DNA from: Firmicutes bacterium CAG:95
Lineage (GTDB): Bacteria > Bacillota > Clostridia > Lachnospirales > Lachnospiraceae
Length of the DNA stretch: 33,939 nt
Direction of reading: 5' to 3'
NCBI GenBank assembly: GCA_000438155.1
Contig: FR902914.1
Location: 1-33,939 of the forward strand
The position numbers and the translations under genes are program-made. Below, one piece after another: positions 8,118 to 15,389 of this stretch; positions within the stretch are counted from its first letter, which is position 1, and every line of letters begins with the position of its first letter. Under the pieces are notes generated by a model that saw only the letters and a list, made by a program, of their open reading frames with translations, did not search any database and had not been told where the DNA came from.

Positions 8118-8903
8118 TTACTTTTTCTTTGAACAGAAGTAATAGGGTAATGCAAACAATATTACACCGCCAAAAAAGTTTCCTAAAATAACAGGAACAA
8201 GATTTGAAAAATATCCACCCCAGTTCACTAAGTCATTGGTGGATGCATATGGAGAAAAAATACCTAATGCAAGTAAAGTCATATTTGCAATACTGTGTTC
8301 AAGTCCGATTCCGATAAATGCGAACAATCCCCACCAGATCATAATCAGCTTTGCTGCTTCACTTTGGAGTTTTTGCCCGCACCATACGGCTACACATACA
8401 CAGACATTACAAAGAACCCCGCGAAAAAATAATGGAATAAAGCCCGGACTGATTTTGTTGGCACTCATCGTTACAACAAACGTGCCAAATTGCTCATTAT
8501 TTAACAGTCCGCTCATTTTAATAATCCAGGCAACCAATAGGGAACCTGCAAGATTACCGATCAGATTTATTCCCCAGACATGAAATGCTTCCAGCCAGGA
8601 AACACGCCGGGTCATAGCACCTACTCCCATGAGCAGATTATTTCCTGTGAACAGATCACTACCGCACATAATACACATTGAAAGTGCCAGGCCAAAGCTT
8701 GCACCCATAACAAGCTTTGTGAGTCCGACAGTATATTCAGACCCGCTTATCTGTGCGCCGAGGGTAAAAATTAATGTTATGCCAATTCCTATATATACAC
8801 CTGCAAACATGGAATATACAAAGCATTTCAAAAAACTGCTTTTTGCATAGTCAGCTTTTACTCTGGCAACATTAGAGATCTTCTCTATTACAGCAGTTTC
8901 CAT
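8118..8903 (-). CDS. Formate/nitrite transporter family channel
   Basis: The 261-aa membrane protein has about six hydrophobic helices and FNT hallmarks: CGSDLFTGNNLLM after helix 2 (family form GAELFTGN) and GLEHSIANM, which holds the pore histidine equivalent to His209 of FocA. FNT proteins are pentameric channels for small monovalent anions such as formate, nitrite or hydrosulfide. The gene starts 30 bases after the cyanase stop, with GGAAGGAGTG as ribosome binding site, so it is co-transcribed with cyanase. This suggests a role in moving cyanate, bicarbonate or a related anion; that is an inference. Substrate cannot be assigned from the motifs alone. Confidence 0.9.
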   Translation of the reverse strand: METAVIEKISNVARVKADYAKSSFLKCFVYSMFAGVYIGIGITLIFTLGAQISGSEYTVGLTKLVMGASFGLALSMCIMCGSDLFTGNNLLMGVGAMTRRVSWLEAFHVWGINLIGNLAGSLLVAWIIKMSGLLNNEQFGTFVVTMSANKISPGFIPLFFRGVLCNVCVCVAVWCGQKLQSEAAKLIMIWWGLFAFIGIGLEHSIANMTLLALGIFSPYASTNDLVNWGGYFSNLVPVILGNFFGGVILFALPYYFCSKKK

Positions 8904-8933
8904 ACAATCACTCCTTCCGGTATGTTTTGTTAT

Positions 8934-9416
8934 TTACCAGGGATATTGTCCCTGTTTGCTATATGGAAGAAGTTTACCGTTCCATGTAATAATTACCCGG
9001 TCTCCGTGAGGATCCTTCTGAATATCTACATCAATGCCGAAATCAATGGCACTCATAATGGCATTACCGCCCTTTTCGTGGATGATTTCCTTAATTGCAG
9101 GACCATAGGTATCGAGCACCTCATGTAATCTGTAAAGTACAGGATCCGTATTACCTTTATAGGGATGTTCGCTTAAAACCATAGTGATTTTGGAATCAAT
9201 GCCGAGTACCTCAGCCAGTTTCAGGCAATACTCTTCGGGTACATACTGTTGACCCTTGATGGCACTGGTCAGCCAGACCTTATTTACGCCGATTTTTTCA
9301 GCAAGCTCTTCATAGGTCATACCACTTGCTTTTTTTGCAGCCTCAATTTCAGCAAGCTCTTCGGAAAATTTCACTCTTTCGAGGTAATCAAAGTTGTTCA
9401 TAGGTGTCATACTCAT
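8934..9416 (-). CDS. cynS: Cyanate hydratase (cyanase)
   Basis: The 160-aa protein converts cyanate and bicarbonate to ammonia and CO2 (via carbamate). The catalytic residues of the E. coli enzyme are all present at the same numbers: Arg96 and Glu99 in YRLHEV, and Ser122 in IMSAIDF. The N-terminal half is the helical, HTH-like domain (YEELAEKIGVNKVWLTSAI) and the C-terminus carries the DGDRVIITWNGKLLPY-type strand segment. A longer open frame exists upstream, but the start at 9416 gives the family length and follows GAGGAGAAA. The FNT channel gene follows in the same operon. Confidence 0.95.
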   Translation of the reverse strand: MSMTPMNNFDYLERVKFSEELAEIEAAKKASGMTYEELAEKIGVNKVWLTSAIKGQQYVPEEYCLKLAEVLGIDSKITMVLSEHPYKGNTDPVLYRLHEVLDTYGPAIKEIIHEKGGNAIMSAIDFGIDVDIQKDPHGDRVIITWNGKLLPYSKQGQYPW

Positions 9417-9457
9417 AATGGTTTCTCCTCTCGTTTGTTTTTGGAATTCTGCAGAAT

Positions 9458-9498
9458 AAAAAAGAGCAACGAAACTTTTTAAAAGCTTCGTTGCTCTT
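9458..9498 (-). terminator. Terminator-like hairpin in the cynS leader
   Basis: On the minus strand, AAGAGCAACGAA (9498-9487) pairs perfectly with TTCGTTGCTCTT (9473-9462), with three or four further pairs inside after one mismatch, and is followed by six U. It has the form of an intrinsic terminator and lies 42 bases upstream of the cynS start, inside its predicted transcript. It could act as an attenuator, a 5' stabilising stem, or a terminator for upstream transcription. Confidence 0.75.
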
Positions 9499-9504
9499 GC
9501 AAGC

Positions 9505-9533
9505 ATAATAGCATTGTAATTATTGGATGTCAA
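9505..9533 (-). promoter_or_regulatory. Promoter of cynS and the FNT gene
   Basis: Reading the minus strand, the -35 box is TTGACA (9533-9528), followed by a 17-base spacer and TATTAT (9510-9505), with TG one base before it (extended -10). This is nearly consensus. The expected start near 9498 falls on the first base of the leader hairpin. Confidence 0.75.
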
Positions 9534-9537
9534 CAAG

Positions 9538-9588
9538 AAATTTTCTGACGGAAGCTTGGGCACACAGAAAATTTTCTGACGGAAGCTT
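9538..9588. repeat. 20-bp direct repeat at the edge of the hydrolase remnant
   Basis: AAATTTTCTGACGGAAGCTT occurs at 9538-9557 and again at 9569-9588. The second copy opens the SGNH-hydrolase remnant, and the first is a duplicated piece of the same start. Confidence 0.7.
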
Positions 9589-9706
9589 CGTTAAGGAAGA
9601 CAGGGAATGCATTGAAAATTCCGTATACAGCTTCTTTAAGATGATTCGCAAGAGCAATCCCTACAAAAGCACCGTAAAATGTATTCCAAATAACTTGAAA
9701 TTGTAA
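9578..9706 (+). pseudogene. SGNH/GDSL hydrolase gene fragment
   Basis: Translation of 9578-9661 gives 28 residues (DGSFVKEDRECIENSVYSFF then KMIRKSNP), of which 20 match residues 273-300 of the intact SGNH hydrolase encoded at 27106-28233. After that the reading drifts and ends at a stop at 9704-9706. No start, no catalytic blocks and no upstream coding sequence are present, so this is a small relic. It lies between the cynS promoter and the ATPase gene. The rest of 9417-9799 holds the cynS leader and A/T-rich sequence without genes. Confidence 0.7.
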
Positions 9707-9799
9707 TGCTGGCGATTTATAATATAAAAACAACACATAACTCGCCATAATATAAATAATAAGTTGATTTGCGGCGGTTTATGAGAGAAAGGTGATAAT

Positions 9800-11224
9800 A
9801 TGAAGATCGTTGGAAGAAAACGGGAAAAGGATGAGCTGATGCAGTGTCTTATGTCTAAAAGGCCTGAATTTGTTGTTGTTTATGGAAGAAGGAGAGTCGG
9901 AAAGACCTATCTTGTCCGGGAGTTCTTTAATAAACAGTTCTCTTTTTATGCTACAGGACTTACGGATGAGAAAACAAAGGGACAGCTTCGTGGTTTTGCG
10001 GCCAGTCTGGTGGAATATGGGGATATGGAAAAGAAGGCTCCGAAAGATTGGTTTGAAGCTTTTGTGCGCTTAAGGAAACTTCTTGAAAGTGATCGAATAT
10101 ACCGTGAACCAATTAATAACAAAAGAGTGGTCTTTCTTGATGAGCTTCCATGGATGGATACTGCAAAGTCTGATTTTAAAAGTGCGCTTGACTATTTCTG
10201 GAACAGTTGGGCATCTGCGCAGGAGGATCTGGTGTTAGTTGTCTGCGGATCTGCAACATCATGGATCATTACAAATCTTCTTACGAATAAAAAGGGTTTT
10301 CATAACAGGGTCACGAAACGCATACACCTTGCTCCGTTTTCATTGGCAGAATGCGAAAAACTATTTGAGCTTAATGATATCGTTATGCCCAGAAATCAGA
10401 TGATTGAGAGTTATATGGTTTTTGGAGGCATACCGCAATATCTGAACCTGTTGGATTCGCGCCTTAGTCTTGCACAGAACATTAATGAGTTATGCTTTAA
10501 AGAATATGGCTATCTTTATGATGAATATGATAATTTGTTTCGTTCACTATATGATAAGCCGGAGAAGCATATGGCAATTCTTGAAGCTCTGGCGAAGAAA
10601 AAAGACGGGCTGACAAGAGCGGAGCTTTCAAAAGAAAAAGAAATCGGAGGGGGATCTGTTTTGACAAAAGATCTCCGCGAATTGGAGGAATGTGGGTTTA
10701 TCCGAAAATATAATAATTTCTCGAAAGCGGAAAATGATTCACTCTACCAATTAATTGATCCATTCACCTTATTTAGCATCCGGTTTATTCAGAATAAAAA
10801 ATTTGACTCCTGGAAGGATTATATCAATTCTCCAGGGTATAATTCCTGGAGAGGAAGTGCTTTTGAAATTGTATGCCTGAATCATATTAATCAGATAAAG
10901 TCCGCTTTGGGAATTAGTGGAATTGAAACAAATGAATTTGCATGGAAAAGCAGCAATACAGAAAAGGGAGCACAGATTGATTTAATTATCAGCAGAAAAG
11001 ATGGTGTGATTAATCTTTGTGAAATGAAGTACACGAACGAAGCATACTCTCTGGATGCCGAGGAGCATGAAAAAATCATGAACCGGTTGTCGCAGTTCCA
11101 AAAAGAGATGGGGACGAAAGAGGCCATTCATATCACGTTGATTTGCGGAAACGGTTATAAACAAAGTAAATATTCTGGTTCAGTTCAGAATGTTATTCTG
11201 GGAGATGATTTGTTTGACAACTGA
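9800..11224 (+). CDS. ATPase with DUF234 / PD-(D/E)XK-like C-terminal domain
   Basis: The 474-aa protein starts with an archaeal-type AAA ATPase domain: Walker A GRRRVGKT at residues 29-36, Walker B VVFLDELPW near 112-120, and the sensor-like CGSATSW. A winged-helix-like middle (about 260-310) leads to a C-terminal part (about 350-474) with GSAFEIVCLNHI, QIDLIIS and INLCEMKY, the E, D and ExK arrangement of PD-(D/E)XK nuclease folds (DUF234 type). The family is widespread as stand-alone genes; the function is unsettled, perhaps defence or mobile-DNA related. GAAAGGTG precedes the ATG. No partner gene is adjacent. Confidence 0.85.
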   Translation: MKIVGRKREKDELMQCLMSKRPEFVVVYGRRRVGKTYLVREFFNKQFSFYATGLTDEKTKGQLRGFAASLVEYGDMEKKAPKDWFEAFVRLRKLLESDRIYREPINNKRVVFLDELPWMDTAKSDFKSALDYFWNSWASAQEDLVLVVCGSATSWIITNLLTNKKGFHNRVTKRIHLAPFSLAECEKLFELNDIVMPRNQMIESYMVFGGIPQYLNLLDSRLSLAQNINELCFKEYGYLYDEYDNLFRSLYDKPEKHMAILEALAKKKDGLTRAELSKEKEIGGGSVLTKDLRELEECGFIRKYNNFSKAENDSLYQLIDPFTLFSIRFIQNKKFDSWKDYINSPGYNSWRGSAFEIVCLNHINQIKSALGISGIETNEFAWKSSNTEKGAQIDLIISRKDGVINLCEMKYTNEAYSLDAEEHEKIMNRLSQFQKEMGTKEAIHITLICGNGYKQSKYSGSVQNVILGDDLFDN

Positions 11225-11388
11225 TATTCTGTGAATATGGTAATAAGCTTATGCATGGGCGTGGCTGAATTATTTCTTATCATGTGTGGGAATTTACCTA
11301 TTGACAAGGTGGGTCATTGTTTGTTAGACTTCCAACTATATATTTGCATGGACTATAATGGACTATATATATGGATTGGAGGGAACTC

Positions 11389-12036
11389 ATGAAACAAAAA
11401 TGGATTTTAACCGGTGCGGCGTTTTCATTGGCTGCAGTACTGAGCGGATGCAGTAACATTCCTGTATTAAATCAGCTGCAGAACAGTCAGGCACAGACAC
11501 AGACTGACAGTATGGGTGAGACGAAGGAGCAGACGGTTCCTGCGCAGACCACTCCTACACAGACCGATGCGCCAGTCATAGAGAATTCAACAGGTGAGAT
11601 TGACGAGGCAAGGGCGAAGGAGATTGCGCTGGCTCATGCGGGTGTTCCGGAAACGGAAGCGAGCATTACCAAATTAAAGCTGGACTATGAGGACGGCCGT
11701 CAGGTCTATGAGATTGAGTGGTACGCAAATGGTGCGAAGTATGATTATGAGATAGAGGTCGCTACCGGTGAGGTAATTAAATCCGGCTATGAAGTGAAAA
11801 ACAGCCCTGACATCGGAAACGACGTTGCGACTGACGAAGAGACTGCGAAGCAGACAGCTCTTGCCCGTGTGTCCGGAGCAACGGAAAAAGACATCTATGA
11901 ATGGAAGCTGGATTACGATGATAACCGTCCGGAATATGAGGGCAAGATCATTTACGGTGATATGGAATATGAATTTACTATTGACGCAAATACAGGCGAA
12001 ATTCTTGAATGGGATATGGACTCTGTGTATGATTAA
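11389..12036 (+). CDS. PepSY-domain lipoprotein
   Basis: The 215-aa protein has a lipoprotein signal peptide with lipobox LSGC (Cys21), a Gln/Thr-rich linker to about residue 65, and two tandem PepSY domains (about 68-130 and 145-210). Each ends in the family's typical pattern: YDYEIEVATGEVI and YEFTIDANTGEILEWD. PepSY domains are thought to inhibit or modulate extracellular peptidases or sense the envelope. ATG 11389 is preferred to an in-frame ATG at 11371 because GGAGGG at 11378-11383 fits it and the signal peptide then starts MKQK. It appears to be a single-gene unit ended by the terminator at 12042. Confidence 0.88.
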   Translation: MKQKWILTGAAFSLAAVLSGCSNIPVLNQLQNSQAQTQTDSMGETKEQTVPAQTTPTQTDAPVIENSTGEIDEARAKEIALAHAGVPETEASITKLKLDYEDGRQVYEIEWYANGAKYDYEIEVATGEVIKSGYEVKNSPDIGNDVATDEETAKQTALARVSGATEKDIYEWKLDYDDNRPEYEGKIIYGDMEYEFTIDANTGEILEWDMDSVYD

Positions 12037-12041
12037 AGCAG

Positions 12042-12077
12042 ATCCCTATGGGCGAACCACCGTCCATAGGGATTTTT
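12042..12077 (+). terminator. Terminator after the PepSY lipoprotein
   Basis: ATCCCTATGG (12042-12051) pairs with CCATAGGGAT (12064-12073) and five T follow. It also lies just beyond the stop of the convergent LacI-type gene and may serve both, though the minus-strand tail is weaker. Confidence 0.88.
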
Positions 12078-12095
12078 ACTATCTATTTAAAAGTA

Positions 12096-13100
12096 TTACG
12101 TGGAGGACCGGACAATTAATTCAGTATCAAGTAAAATATGCTGGGTTGGTGTGGAAGGATTTTCGATCAGATTTATTAACATCTCACAAGCCTGGTGCCC
12201 CAGCTGTTTTTTGGGCTGGTTGATTGTAGTCAGGGAAGGTACGACCATTTTTGATAAATCAATATTATCAAAGCCAACAACCGCAATATCTTCCGGTACG
12301 CGTAAACCAAAATTCTGAATAGCCTTAATTGCTGCAGCACCATATACGTCAGAAACACAATATAAGGCATCCGGACGTTCGGTCTGTTTAAGTAAAGAGG
12401 TGATTACAGACACCGCAATGTCAAAATCAAATTCTGTTATATGAAGGATCCAATTATTGTTGGCCTGCATACCGGCTTTGCCAAGTGCATCCAGAAAGCC
12501 CTTTTCACGGTATCTGGCATAGGCATTTGTTAACTGACTGTTGATTAAAGCTATTCTGGTGCGTCCGATAGATAGTAAATAGTTCACGGCAATCTGCGAA
12601 GAGTATACATCGTCAATGGATACAAAGGAAACGTCGGGAAGATTACAATGCTCTGAGCACATTACCACCGGATATTTTAGTTTGATCTTATTTAATTGAT
12701 CTGTGTCTAATACATTATGTACTAAAAGCAGACCGCAAAAATTATTCTGATTAATGATTTTTTCATATTCATATAGAGAAAAGCGCAAATCTGATGCTTC
12801 GTAAAAAAAAGTTCTGTAGCCGTGTGTAATGGCGGCATTTTGAATTCCTTCAATAACATCAGCATTAAATGGATTCCGAAAATCAGGAAGACAAACCAGT
12901 ATGGATTGAGAGCCGGCTGTATCTTTTGCTCCGCAATAGGTATTGGGATTTAATCCTAATTCTGACATTGCCTGGAATACTCTTTGTTTTGTTTCCGCTT
13001 TCGTGTTTCCAATCTGATTGATTACTCTGGATACTGTTGCAATTGACACATCGGCGCGTGCTGCAATTTCTGAAATTGTTACATCCTTTGAAATGGCCAT
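12096..13100 (-). CDS. LacI-family transcriptional regulator
   Basis: The 334-aa protein has an N-terminal LacI helix-turn-helix (VTISEIAARADVSIATVSRVI, about residues 8-28) and a periplasmic-binding-type ligand domain, with features such as VVGFDNIDLSKMVVPSLTTI near 270-290. ATG 13100 is preferred to an in-frame ATG at 13127 because GGGAGGAAAT lies just before it. The gene is divergent from the sugar operon starting at 13288, so it most likely controls that operon in response to a sugar or derived intermediate. The 15-bp palindrome in its own leader is a candidate operator. Confidence 0.92.
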   Translation of the reverse strand: MAISKDVTISEIAARADVSIATVSRVINQIGNTKAETKQRVFQAMSELGLNPNTYCGAKDTAGSQSILVCLPDFRNPFNADVIEGIQNAAITHGYRTFFYEASDLRFSLYEYEKIINQNNFCGLLLVHNVLDTDQLNKIKLKYPVVMCSEHCNLPDVSFVSIDDVYSSQIAVNYLLSIGRTRIALINSQLTNAYARYREKGFLDALGKAGMQANNNWILHITEFDFDIAVSVITSLLKQTERPDALYCVSDVYGAAAIKAIQNFGLRVPEDIAVVGFDNIDLSKMVVPSLTTINQPKKQLGHQACEMLINLIENPSTPTQHILLDTELIVRSST

Positions 13101-13112
13101 ATTTCCTCCCTT

Positions 13113-13127
13113 ATGAAAAATTTTCAT
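13113..13127. promoter_or_regulatory. Candidate LacI-type operator palindrome
   Basis: ATGAAAA-A-TTTTCAT is a perfect 15-bp odd palindrome, 13 bases upstream of the regulator start codon. A weaker related site, ATGAAACTCAT, lies at 13154-13164. Position and symmetry suit autoregulation, but the LacI-typical central CG is absent. Confidence 0.4.
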
Positions 13128-13195
13128 GATGATTAGTCAAAATGCACTAAAACATGAAACTCATATATCGTTTATTATAAAAATTATATAAGGTA

Positions 13196-13224
13196 TTGCA
13201 AAATATGTCAATGTTTTATATAAT
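13196..13224 (+). promoter_or_regulatory. Promoter of the sugar operon
   Basis: TTGCAA (13196-13201), a 17-base spacer and a perfect TATAAT (13219-13224) lie 64 bases upstream of the first operon gene. The -35 box matches consensus at four of six positions, as expected of a regulated promoter. Confidence 0.65.
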
Positions 13225-13287
13225 CAAAATGTAAAAAGTAATGAAAAAAGAAAAAATAATGAAAATAAATGAGAAAGAAGGGAAAAA

Positions 13288-14235
13288 ATGAAACAAGGAT
13301 TTATAACATCCGTGATGGCAGACTATTCATTCGAACAGGTAGTTGATTTTGCCTCAGATAATGGTTTTGAATGCATAGAAGTTGCATGTTGGCCTAAAGG
13401 AAAAGCTGAACGGAAATATGCCGGTGTAACACATATTGATGTTGCGAATCTTGATTCTGTAAAAGCTGATGAAATTCTGCAGTATTGCAAGAAAAAGAAC
13501 ATTACGATTTCTGCATTGGCTTATTATCCAAATGTGCTGGATGAGGACAAGGAATGCCGGAAAAAGAGTATTGATCATTTAATGAAGGTTATTCAGGCAT
13601 CTGCTCTATTAAAGATTAATCTGGTTACTACTTTTATAGGAAGAAACAAAAATTTGAATATCACAGATAATCTGGAATTAGCAGGAAACGTCTGGAAACC
13701 GATTCTGGAATATGCAGAATCCTTAAATGTAAAAATTGCCATTGAAAACTGTCCAATGCTTTTTACGGAAGATGAGTGGCCGGGAGGAAAGAATATTGCA
13801 GTATCCCCTGCAATCTGGAGAGAATTATTTAAACGGCTTCCAAGTGAGTATCTTGGGCTGAATTTTGATCCATCGCACTTCATATGGCAGGAAATGGATT
13901 ATATCAGGCCTTTATATGAATTCAAAGACAAGATCTTTCATGTACATTATAAGGATATCAGAGTGGATAAGGAGGCAAGAAACGAAGTCGGAGTTCTGGC
14001 CACGCCGCTTTCTTATATGGTTCCCTGTATACCAGGACATGGCGATGTTAACTGGGCGAGATATATCAGTGCATTATTGGAAATCGGATATCAGGGAGCT
14101 GCCTGCATTGAGGTCGAGGATAAATCCTTTGAAGATAATAATGAAAATATTGAGAATTCATTAAAGATCAGCCGGCAGTATCTGAAGCAGTTTATTCATT
14201 TCCCGGAGAAAGGCAGACAATATGCGAAAGATTAA
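13288..14235 (+). CDS. Sugar phosphate isomerase/epimerase-like TIM-barrel protein
   Basis: The 315-aa protein is of the xylose-isomerase-like TIM-barrel type. Expected metal-binding positions are visible: Glu in IAIENCP, Asp/His in LNFDPSHF, the HVHYKD segment (here FHVHYKDIRVD) and Glu in AACIEVED. Family members isomerise, epimerise or dehydrate keto-sugars and inositols. It is first in an operon with a Gfo/Idh/MocA dehydrogenase, whose start overlaps its end by 14 bases, indicating coupled translation and probably a shared pathway. AGAAGGGA precedes the ATG. The precise substrate is not readable. Confidence 0.87.
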   Translation: MKQGFITSVMADYSFEQVVDFASDNGFECIEVACWPKGKAERKYAGVTHIDVANLDSVKADEILQYCKKKNITISALAYYPNVLDEDKECRKKSIDHLMKVIQASALLKINLVTTFIGRNKNLNITDNLELAGNVWKPILEYAESLNVKIAIENCPMLFTEDEWPGGKNIAVSPAIWRELFKRLPSEYLGLNFDPSHFIWQEMDYIRPLYEFKDKIFHVHYKDIRVDKEARNEVGVLATPLSYMVPCIPGHGDVNWARYISALLEIGYQGAACIEVEDKSFEDNNENIENSLKISRQYLKQFIHFPEKGRQYAKD

Positions 14236-15364
14236 GGTTGGAGTAATCGGGTTAGGATTTATTGGAAAACAGCATGTAGAAGCATTACGAAGACTTCCGT
14301 ATGTTGAAATTGTGGCAGGATCTGACAGCAATCCGGCTATGCGGGACTGGTGTGAAGAGAATGGAATCGGGAAATATTATGCAGATTATAAAGAAATGCT
14401 GAAAAATGAAGAAATGGATGCTGTACATAACTGCACGCCAAATAATTTTCATTTTGCAGTAAGCTGCGAGATATTGGAAGCCGGATACCATGTATATAGC
14501 GAAAAGCCATTGACCATCAATTCTGAGGAAGGAAATAAACTGGTAGAGCTTGCCCGGAAAAAAGGGTTAAAAACGGCGGTTAATTTTAATTACAGAAATA
14601 ACCTGATGGTTCAGGAAATGCAACAGAGAATTAAAAATAACCGGATGGGGACGATCAGTCATATCCAGGTAGAATATTTACAGGATTGGCTGTTATATGA
14701 TACCGATTTTGATTGGAGAGTCCAAAAAGATAAAGGAGGTGAATCCAGAGCAGTAGCAGACATAGGATCACATTGTTTTGATACCATACAGTTTATTATG
14801 GGAGAGAAGATTGTAGCCGTATATGCAATGTTCCATAAGCGGTATCAAAAAAGATATATGGCGAAGCAGGCAGATACTTTTTCTTCCCGGAAAGCATCCG
14901 GAGAACATAAGGGAGAGGCTGTGCCGGTAGAAAATGAAGATGCAGCGATTATCCTGTTTAAATTGGAAGGAGGGATGGTAGGAAGTATTAATATTACCCA
15001 GGTCTGTGCCGGAAAAAAGAATGATTTGCAGATTCTAATCAGTGGAACCAATGAGGCATATGAATGGCATCAGGAAACACCGGCCAATTTATGGGTTGGT
15101 CACAGGGATTCCGGCAATGAAATTATATATGCGGGTAAAAATAATTTGTCTGAGAATATCAGAAGCTTTGCTGATCTGCCGGATGGACACTCGGTTGGAT
15201 GGAAGGATGCATTTGAAAAAGGATTTGAAATTTTCTATAAAGGCCTGTTGCATGAAGGCGAAGCTGTATATGAGAGCCCGGACTTTACAGCAGGACTATA
15301 TATTACTAAAATAGTAGAAGCTTGTCTGAAGAGTAATCAGACAGGCACATGGCAAAATGTATGA
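14222..15364 (+). CDS. Gfo/Idh/MocA-family oxidoreductase
   Basis: The 380-aa enzyme has an N-terminal Rossmann fold with GVIGLGFIGKQH (residues about 6-17), the family EKP motif in YSEKPLTI (about residue 97), and the C-terminal domain's DIGSHCFD, where the His/Asp pair helps catalysis. Such enzymes oxidise a hydroxyl of a sugar, inositol or glycoside using NAD(P). Together with the overlapping TIM-barrel gene it could form an oxidise-then-isomerise or oxidise-then-eliminate pair. There is no Tat or Sec signal, so it acts in the cytoplasm on imported substrate. Confidence 0.92.
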   Translation: MRKIKVGVIGLGFIGKQHVEALRRLPYVEIVAGSDSNPAMRDWCEENGIGKYYADYKEMLKNEEMDAVHNCTPNNFHFAVSCEILEAGYHVYSEKPLTINSEEGNKLVELARKKGLKTAVNFNYRNNLMVQEMQQRIKNNRMGTISHIQVEYLQDWLLYDTDFDWRVQKDKGGESRAVADIGSHCFDTIQFIMGEKIVAVYAMFHKRYQKRYMAKQADTFSSRKASGEHKGEAVPVENEDAAIILFKLEGGMVGSINITQVCAGKKNDLQILISGTNEAYEWHQETPANLWVGHRDSGNEIIYAGKNNLSENIRSFADLPDGHSVGWKDAFEKGFEIFYKGLLHEGEAVYESPDFTAGLYITKIVEACLKSNQTGTWQNV

Positions 15365-15389
15365 CTTTAATTTAAAGGAGGATAAATGA

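Noticed and set aside
8934..9563. Longer cyanase with 49 extra N-terminal residues
   Set aside because: The extra part reads through the promoter and leader hairpin; the start at 9416 has a good ribosome binding site and gives the family length and exact catalytic numbering.
9530..9748. Minus-strand open frame of 72 codons upstream of cynS
   Set aside because: It is the antisense shadow of the SGNH hydrolase relic; a similar shadow occurs opposite the intact hydrolase near 27400.
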